NCBI GenBank assembly: GCA_015179025.1
Contig: WHUX01000010.1
Span: forward strand, 124,001-188,000
Source of the DNA: Terfezia claveryi
Taxonomy: Eukaryota > Ascomycota > Pezizomycetes > Pezizales > Pezizaceae
Length of the DNA stretch: 64,000 nucleotides
Direction: 5' to 3'
Shown: piece by piece, positions 57,306-64,000 of the stretch
How positions within the stretch are numbered: the first letter of the stretch is position 1
Layout of the letters: every line of letters begins with the position of its first letter
Made by a program: the position numbers and the translations under genes
The notes under the pieces: generated by a model
Databases searched by the model: none
What the model saw: only the letters and a program-made list of their open reading frames with translations
What the model was told of the DNA's origin: nothing

Positions 57306-57410
57306 TGTTACGAGGGGTTGTGCAACCAGACTAGAGGCAATTCTCCTGTTGGCACTAGTCTTTTTTGCACGTAGAGAGTTTTCTCTGGCCCCGCCGCAAT
57401 CACAATCACA

Positions 57411-57680
57411 GTGCGAACGTTTATAGAGCCAGGCACCTTCAAGCTCCATGAAAGTTATATAACGCTCAACATCCCGAGACAGTTGAAACCATCATTCCGA
57501 CACCGGTTCACCTCTCAGAATACACCGAATAGGAGGAGTAATGAGTATAAAAAAAAAAAAGAGAGAAACCCTCAAAATATAATGCAACCCCAGAACTTGT
57601 ATTTACACCCACAACTCGGCACTGTTCCTCCTCTAACCATTTTAAAAAAGGATGAGATTCCAGGGGCGCACCATATATGA
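57411..57680 (+). other. Weak open frame in intergenic sequence
   Basis: The frame is Lys/Asn/Pro-rich around an A run and lacks an ATG start, with no family recognised. I do not call it a gene. Confidence 0.2.
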
Positions 57681-57734
57681 ACACGCTATATTATTGAATG
57701 AATGACCGGAGGCGTCTTTTTTCTGGTCTCTGAA

Positions 57735-57930
57735 CTTACTATGGTTTACAAGTGTGAATGACCTTATAAGTGTTAACAAAGGCTAAGTTCCTCTTCATCC
57801 CTTGAATAAAAGAACGAGGGGTTTAATGTGCTGTTGTCATTGCTAACTTCCTTCTCATCCCTTGAATAAAGAACGAGGGGTTTTATTACAGTTGTCATTG
57901 AACTTCGGAATCTGAACTTCGGAATCTGAA
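57735..57930. repeat. Short direct repeats
   Basis: GCTAA(G/C)TTCCTTCTCATCCCTTGAATAAA.GAACGAGGGGTTT occurs twice (57781-57820 and 57840-57880). GAACTTCGGAATCT occurs two to three times at 57900-57935. Confidence 0.65.
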
Positions 57931-58062
57931 CTTCAGAAGTCTTTGCATTTTACTAGATCCCTGACGCTCCTGCCGGCGTCGCCAGCATCCATCGGTCATA
58001 ACTGCCGTATAGTTGGTGCGTGAGTACTTTGGCTGTTGTGGGGCTCTGCCTCCTCAGCGACA

Positions 58063-58308
58063 ATGTTACGGCCTTCTACAGTGCGGTGTACTTCACATAT
58101 CCTTTCATATCCTTTCATAGCTAGAAGCAAACGGAGGGCAGCAGAATGGTATCACAAAGAATCTAAGACGAAGGGAATCGAGCACGACGACGCGGAAGGG
58201 GAGGAGGGATCAGGGAAAGAGGGGTATATGGAGAAAGTAATACGTGGGATGGAACTATTTGGGATAGGAGAACAATTCGACTGGACAGATGCCATATTTC
58301 AAACCTAG
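58063..58308 (+). CDS. Possible small protein with mitochondrial-type N-terminus (81 aa)
   Basis: The ATG at 58063 gives MLRPSTVRCTSHILSYPFIA, then RSKRRAAEWYHKESKTKG, an acidic DDAEGEEGSGKEG stretch and VIRGMELFGIGEQFDWTDA, ending at TAG at 58306. An N-terminus rich in Arg, Ser and hydrophobic residues with no acids resembles a mitochondrial presequence. The segment includes a direct repeat CATATCCTTT / CATATCCTTT, and TTTCATAG at 58120 could instead be an intron acceptor. No family is recognised. Confidence 0.35.
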   Translation: MLRPSTVRCTSHILSYPFIARSKRRAAEWYHKESKTKGIEHDDAEGEEGSGKEGYMEKVIRGMELFGIGEQFDWTDAIFQT

Positions 58309-58799
58309 GATGGTATACTTCATTAGATATATCTGTTATGCTCTTGGGCTAGCGGTGGCGAGTGGAATCGGCCGATTTTTAGTAGTTAAGAGTTTTAGTA
58401 CTTAATTATGATAAATGCACCACTATAGTGTATTGCCGAATCTATTCACAGACTGTACTGATACATATTCACTGACCATCCAGGTGTTATTTCTCATCAC
58501 GCCTCCTACGTAATCTAGGGGCCATGTTGGTAGCATTATAAAACGCGTTGACAATCACAGACTGATATCGAGCTCATGATTTACTAGACTGGTTGGCACT
58601 TTATAGTCTGGTTTATGATTCAAGGAATACAGAATTCGAGCCCAGAACACTCCCAAAGTGCAAGATACTAGACCAGGGGGCAGGTTAAGCTCACCAGAAA
58701 TGGCGGGAGCTAGCGCTAGATCTTATGCAGGGGGGGTCGCATAAAGCCTTTCCCCACGCATTTAGTGGTGGTCTTTAAGAGGCTGTAGAACCCCTGTAT

Positions 58800-59460
58800 C
58801 ATGTACTGTACCTACGGGAACTTTCTGTGCCACACCTTGGCATTTTGGCGATAGCGCTCATTGGCCGACGGCTTTTTTAGTTTTTGTCCCGTGACCAAAA
58901 ACCTGTGACTCCTACAGGATTTCCTATTCAACTCGCACAATTTTAATTCGCACAATGCCGTCAGCTCATGGTCGAAACTTGAGTTGGAGCGCTTGGTCAA
59001 TGGAAGATAACCAAGAGGAGCTACGGGAAAAGCAAAAAAATGGCATAAGCTTATAAAAGCTCAGGTATTCACAGATGAAGAACATATCACTGCGAAGAGA
59101 ATTACAGATAAAGCAACAAATATGAAGCGATCATTGAAGGAGGCTCAATGCATACGGAATAAAGAAAGAAATGCACTATTAGGATAGTTTTGTATATAGG
59201 CCTCAAGGAGATCAATATCATGCCGACCTGCACCTGTATTGCGGGATAGTAGGTACCGGACAGAGGCAATAACCTCTCGCATAGTTAACAAATCCTCAAG
59301 ATCTTCCTGATAATCATTCTCCTCTTCTGATGAAGATGCCAATATATAGGCACATACGGTATTTTCAGCTTCAGTTTCGAGTTGATATAGAACTTGAGCT
59401 TTTTCCGTTGTTCGAGGGTAAGTAGTGATGGTATCTACGTCATATAACTTACAGGAAATC
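58800..59460 (-). pseudogene. Decayed fungal DDE endonuclease (Harbinger/ISL2EU-like) transposase
   Basis: On the minus strand SSSEEENDYQEDLEDLLTMR, then EVIASVRYLLSRNTG, DIDLLEAYIQNYPNSAFLSL and FRMH resemble the N-terminal region of fungal DDE superfamily transposases, in which a short ELLxL..I.STRYL pattern precedes a FxxxFRM motif. After FRMH a stop interrupts, and further frames (for example ASFNDRF, KLKKPSANERYRQNAKVWHR) lie downstream without continuity. The catalytic triad is not recognisable. The assignment is from memory of the family pattern and tentative. Confidence 0.35.
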
Positions 59461-60643
59461 CATTTAAACCGGTCAATATTTTGGTTAGTGCGTGGCTTAC
59501 GCTAAAAACTCGGTACATGATACAGGATTCTACAGAAACTTATTGGCCACCACTATTGTAAGCACAAGCACAAGGTTATGTATATGCAAAACCAGTGAAT
59601 TATAGGATCCACAGGATGTGGCTGGAAGGACTACAGTAGACCCGCAGGGGTAGTCTAGTGCAACCAGACTAAGTAGACCCTCCATTCTTTTTCGGAATTC
59701 CAAAAATATTTATTAGATGCCTAAGTATGCAAGTATCTTGACTGAAGGTGTACGCAGAACCATGTGAAGCTGTAACTAGGTATGACCATGTAAAAGTGTG
59801 TAGATTCTAAGAACTAGCAAATGCAAATGTAAGTATCCGTAACATAGTCTCATGCCAAGACCCTTCTGCCAAGGGTTCTGAGAACGCAGTGAATGAATCT
59901 AAGGCATACGGTGGCTGCCGCTGAATAAGAAGCTTAAATACTCCGCATGCATAACCTACGCCGTCTACATATGTACAAAAATTGCAACCCCGATTAGATG
60001 TGAGTTCAAAACCACTAATGGTCAGGATATACAACGTTTTCACTAAGAAAACATATCCCCTTTCAGTTGAGCTCCTTATTTTTGCCTAAGTCCTCCATAT
60101 GCATAGCTCAAAATTGGAACACGGCCAATAAGGATATAATACTTCAGCTCCCATTTAGTATTCAAGGAGTTCCTTACTTTCATATGCAGTGCTGGTAATA
60201 CCATGAAAGTGGATCATGGTAAAAGGGGTATTGCTCATGGGGCCCCTGCAGCTACTTAAATCGACAGTTATGGGAGCTTCGCAAAGAAGGCTGAATCCGT
60301 TTGATCTTCTAATTCGCGTTGCTCAAGATGCACGAACACTTGCTGGATAGGAAACCAAAATTTCTCTGACAGTAAAAAAGAAAACCCTCAAAGATCCCTG
60401 TAATTACGTTTGGAATCCGAGCATGCACGGTTGCTTGTTCCAATCACCAAAATAAGCTGCTTAAATCCGCCTAGGAGTATTCCTACAATAGCCCTTTGAC
60501 CAAAAAAATTTATAAATTTGAAGAAATCACCCACTCAATGACCACTATTACAGCTTCCCGCTCAAAGGTTACATTTACGTACGAACCCCTTCGCTAAACA
60601 TTCCTACAATACTTAAACGGCAATCTTCCAGCACGATATAGCT
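59461..60643. other. Intergenic, no gene recognised
   Basis: A motif copy GTGCAACCAGACTA lies at about 59658. The 3' part (60540-60643) is probably the promoter and 5' UTR of family copy E. Confidence 0.35.
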
Positions 60644-62950
60644 ATGGACGGATATTCCAACAATTGTTTTCTCGAGCAAGATGCAACATCAACGCAGAGC
60701 AACGAATTACTTTCAGGTATCACAGCCATGAACAACTTTGCTTTGATGGCTATTCCATGGGCAGCATGTGGTAGTTGTGCGACAATGTTCGCTCGTTATA
60801 TCGGTATGCTTGTACTCATTTCTCACCTGTCAGCACTTTGTTCTCATAAAATTTAGAGACAGCCCTAAGTATACTTAACGTTTCCCATTCCATACACTGT
60901 CAACGGCCTTTTGTAGGGGTTTAAATTACTGACGGCCACTGGAAAAGTCGATGAACTCCACTATGATTTTGGGAACCTTACTTTCAACGGCAGCCAAGGC
61001 GATATTGATCGTGAGCTGGAGCAATTGGAGTATTATTATGCACAAGTAAGTTGATAACTTTCCGATTATCTCCCGTCTTCGCCAAGAATATTTGGCATAA
61101 CCCTTTGAGGTCGACGGCAGAAAGTTTTATAAATTTTTTGTCAACATGTGACGTGGGGCTGGCTACATGTTCTTATGGCGGCTACCATCAACACCTGTAA
61201 TTGTTCGCTGATGCACGGGATCCAATAGGTTACTGGGAATTTTCCCATAGCTGTATATAGCTGGCCAAATTTATCACACCCCATCTTTTCTAGTCTTTCG
61301 CCCAAGGAAAGGCTACTCAAGCTGCGCCATGCCATACGGAAACTCCGGTTCCTAAATCTTCTCATCACGAAACCTGGAGCAGCTGCTATCCAGTCCGAGT
61401 ACAGCCTTCTGTCAACCATAAGGTACCCATGTGGTCACACCTTCCCTTCGAATTCGAATGCAAGCAACGCAGCGTCGGCCAACCCAAACCTCCCTCCATT
61501 TCTGCCTACGGAATATGCGCAAGCTATACCTTACCCGGAAGTGCCACTCGAGCTGCGGCCAAATACTGTGTGAGTCTCCTATATCTTTTTCTTTAGCAGA
61601 TTGAATTCACATGCGTGTGCTTACATAAGAACATTGATACCTAGGCGCATGGACATGAACATGGCTTCACTGTCCCCACCGTTACCACCAAGTGTACAAA
61701 ACATGCAGACCAATGCATTACCAGCAACAGCTCTGGATCAAAATATAAGTACATGCAATAGTAACCGAGTACCGAAAGGCTATGAAGATCAGCAACCGCG
61801 AGAAAACCACCACTACCACCACGGACCTCATACACGTCCACGCAGACGTGGTTCGTCTGCAGGCTTCTTTTGCCCTTTACCAAGCTGCTCTCGCAACCAT
61901 TGCACTCCACGGAAGCCGTTTAGCAGGACGGATAATTTAAGGAAACATCTCAAGACTGTCCATAACCTCTCAATAACAGATGGTGTTTGGGTACCCAGAT
62001 GGATTGCTGGGAATACAGACTTATTAAATGAAGCGGAAGATAGGGCTCGAGCCCGTCTGTCACTTATGAGCTCCCCAAGTGCGTACTTTTAAGATCCATC
62101 TCGCCACATTATGGGTTTAGGTAAATATTGCTTGTTTCACAGAAGGTTTCGGGAAGCCATATATAATAAGTATCTTTTTTTTCAAGCACTACCGATAACG
62201 CCACAAAGAAAATCCAATACAAACAGCACTAAGTATCTCGAAGTGAGCGGTAAGGCGATAATAAGAGTTTGGTATAGCTGCTAGGGATTCCCCCGCATCG
62301 ATGCTGCGGGCGTGTGGATATGGGATCTGATGAAGCTCGGTATTTTCATGCGGTGTTTTCATGTGGTGTTTTGGGACTGAAAAACTTGAAGCAACATGAA
62401 AAATTCTCTGTGGGCATTATCGTAGGGACAAGAGCGGGTTTATTTTGTTATCTTTTCCACTTGATCCCGACTTATAATTCCATCCCACAACCATCAATAT
62501 GATTCCATGTTTTCACCTTTTAGTGCTCACATCATTCTTTCCTTCCCGGCCTCCTGTTCTTTTTTTTTTTGTGTGTTTAGGTTCTTTTCTATTGAAAGGT
62601 CGACCTCTTCGGGAATAGGGAGCACTAGTAAGACAAAAGATGCGACGAACAGAGCAGGAGATGGAAATAGCTGCGGTGGAGTTTGCGGGAGAGGTGCTTA
62701 CTAAAGAGTTGGAGGCTGCAAAGTGTTCTGGCGCTCTATTTATCTTGTGAATAAGTTCATGAGTAATGAGACTGACAGATTGGGATGAGATAAACTGTGA
62801 TGCGTATGATATCCCCCCTCGGAAAACACGCCAAAGTTGTTTGCAGTCCCCGGGCAAAAGTATAGAAAAAAAAAGCCTTATGCAAGTCGTACGTGGCACG
62901 AAACAGAAGTATCTAAAGTAGCTATGTATAGTACCTATGCTTTTCGCGTA
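60600..62950 (+). repeat. Segmental duplication, subtype 2 copy (partner 38.4-40.6 kb)
   Basis: Gene E and its flank align in order with gene B and its flank (see partner entry). The interval from gene D to gene E (about 9.0 kb start to start) is close to that from A to B (about 10.3 kb). Confidence 0.55.
60644..62092 (+). CDS. C2H2-finger family protein, copy E (subtype 2), 348 aa
   Basis: Four exons: 60644-60803, 60948-61045, 61229-61569 and 61645-62092, phases 1-0-2. The exon 2 acceptor was chosen at GGAAAAG (13 nt after a TACTGAC branch-like site), because the earlier TTTGTAG would cause a stop. Exon 1 is MDGYSNNCFLEQDATST up to CGSCATMFARYI. Exon 2 ends LEQLEYYYAQ. Exon 3 has VTGNFPIAVYSWPNLSHP and RLLKLRHAIRKLRFLNLLI, then a Pro-rich linker. 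Exon 4 has a His/Arg-rich stretch (HHYHHGPHTRPRRRG), the finger CPLPSC...RTDNLRKHLKTVH (C-x4-C-x19-H-x4-H) and ITDGVWVPRWIAGN. It is closest to copy B. Binding function is inferred. Confidence 0.8.
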
Positions 62951-63330
62951 GCAAGGCGGCACAAATCACCTTGCAGACTAACCCATTCAGGATTTATTAG
63001 CGAATTGAGATTGTCTCTCGATGTGAGACGTTCCCCGTCAGAATAATGAGATAAGATTGTAGTCCGGTTGGCACAACCCTCCTGTAGATTGAAAGTGTCA
63101 CCGAAACCTTAGCCAAACTAATCTATGGTACCCTCTCAAAGTATTCATATGGCTCTGTAATTAGAATCATCAAAGGAAATTCAAGGCCTGATTACACTTG
63201 TTGAAAATACAGGTAAAAACCACGTGAACGTTCAGTCTCCGCAACTCAACCAATTCAACCAATCAGCACGGAAACCGAAGAACTTCAACACCAATTATTT
63301 CTGGAGTCGAATGCCAAGCATTCATAAAAC
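62093..63330. other. 3' flank of copy E, no gene recognised
   Basis: A minus-strand frame (62962-62513, 149 codons) overlaps the T-rich tract and lacks recognisable content. A TAGTCCGGTTGGCACAACC motif copy lies at 63060. Confidence 0.35.
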
Positions 63331-63349
63331 ATGGTAATTGACTGAATCC

Positions 63350-63670
63350 CCAAACACGCAATGGTCCCAGATACCGAAAGGCAGTGAAGAATGACAACCC
63401 AGAGAAAACGCCGTCGCCGACGCGCACGCAGTCAGCCGTCCGCAGGTTTTTTTTGCCCTATATAGGACAAAGTTGGTGCCATAATAGGGCACTCTACGGA
63501 AGGCATTCGGTAGGACCGACAATCTAAGGACGCATCCCAGTGCAGTCCATGGCCTCCCAATAATCGATATTGTTAGGGTACCAAAGTGAATCGTTGAGAA
63601 CCCAGGCAAAGGAAGAAGCGGAAGATAGGGTTCGAGCCCGTTTACGCTCAGATACAATTCCACCACTCAA
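63350..63670 (+). pseudogene. C2H2-finger family pseudogene, copy F (subtype 2)
   Basis: It matches the last exon of copies B and E: ACCGAAAGGCAGTGAAGA, an Arg-rich stretch (CGTCGCCGACGCGCACG), GCAGGTTTTTTTTGCCCTAT, then TAG where the finger's second Cys should come, GGACCGACAATCTAAGGACG (TDNLR) and CAGTCCATGGCCTCCCAATA. GAAGCGGAAGATAGGGTTCG encodes the terminal helix. Stops, a disrupted finger and indels show it is dead. The 3' flank (63840-63980) continues to match the 3' flank of copy B. No upstream exons are recognised. Confidence 0.75.
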
Positions 63671-64000
63671 ACTTATTTCCGCCAATAGTGAGATGGGTTC
63701 AGGTGAATTTTACTCAGTTTACTTGAGAACTTTTGACCGTTATACGGATTTTTCTTCCCAATGGTCCTCTGGAAAACATCCTTCAGCATAAAACAAAAAA
63801 GAACCTCATGTCATGAGTAAATTCATCACTGCAATACATCGGAGAGAGGGCTGGTGGAAGAAAGCTGTATCCCTACTGGTTTGGTTGTTTTTTTTGTATT
63901 CATATTTTGGCATGTAGATACAGAACCTGTGCTGTGTACGTGGTGGATACCGTTTTTAGGTATTTGGCAGAGTTGGAGGGCCTATTTTCTTTGATCTTCA

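Noticed and set aside
60917..60947. Acceptor TTTGTAG at 60911-60916 for exon 2 of copy E
   Set aside because: It gives the wrong phase and an immediate stop; the GGAAAAG acceptor after TACTGAC keeps the phase found in all paralogues.
62513..62962. 149-codon minus-strand ORF
   Set aside because: It overlaps a T-rich tract in the duplicated 3' flank of copy E; the partner flank of copy B does not keep it open.

Overview
The window looks like a repeat-rich, gene-poor stretch of a filamentous ascomycete (Pezizomycotina) nuclear genome. The support is short spliceosomal introns with GT-AG ends and CTAAC/CTAAT-like branch sites, fungal C2H2 zinc fingers of the C-x4-C-x18-21-H-x4-H type, a fungal STAND-type N-domain/ankyrin remnant, and Tc1/mariner, hAT-like, copia-like and gypsy-like elements. 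Truffles and morels have genomes of this sort, but I cannot assign a genus from the sequence.

Layout. 1-1.5 kb: decayed minus-strand exons, a tandemly multiplied exon/intron unit and a partial gene at the left edge. 2.2-2.55 kb: a tRNA-headed SINE with a perfect 13-bp target duplication. 3.5-5.5 kb: a broken N-domain/ankyrin gene carrying a poly(T)-headed repeat insertion. 8.77-10.4 kb: a small non-autonomous LTR retrotransposon. 10.6-11.3 kb: a frameshifted gypsy gag. 11.46-11.58 kb: a 119-bp hAT-like MITE. 12.39-14.19 kb: a 1.8-kb element with very long inverted repeats. 14.9-15.2 kb: a minisatellite. 15.4-16.2 kb: two divergent gene remnants. 17.5-19.4 kb: an intact three-exon gene for an unknown 551-residue protein with an NLS-like N-terminus. 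23.9-27.1 kb: a three-layer nest of TA-inserting elements with a Tc1-family transposase in the middle.

The right half (28-64 kb) is dominated by one gene family. Five same-strand four-exon genes (28.1-29.9, 38.4-39.8, 41.7-43.5, 51.6-53.5 and 60.6-62.1 kb) plus one wreck (63.4-63.7 kb) share intron phases 1-0-2, a short helix ending in a Leu/Tyr-rich LExLxxxY motif, a conserved 'WP' domain (WPxL/I, then a Leu/Lys/Arg-rich helix), a variable linker and a single C-terminal C2H2-like finger followed by a helix. None has any other recognisable domain. They fall into three subtypes (1: 28.1 and 51.6 kb; 2: 38.4, 60.6 and 63.4 kb; 3: 41.7 kb). The order 1-2-3-1-2-2psi, with long matching flanks, points to a block duplication. 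This expanding, apparently undescribed family of putative nuclear nucleic-acid-binding proteins is the most interesting system in the window.

A short motif (core TGCAACCAGACTA, or its complement TAGTCTGGTTGCA) occurs about thirty times in both orientations, often as close inverted pairs, and marks a very abundant small repeat. Exon models were built by hand from splice signals, phase and paralogue comparison. They are strong for the five-gene family and the 17.5-kb gene, and weak for isolated ORFs.
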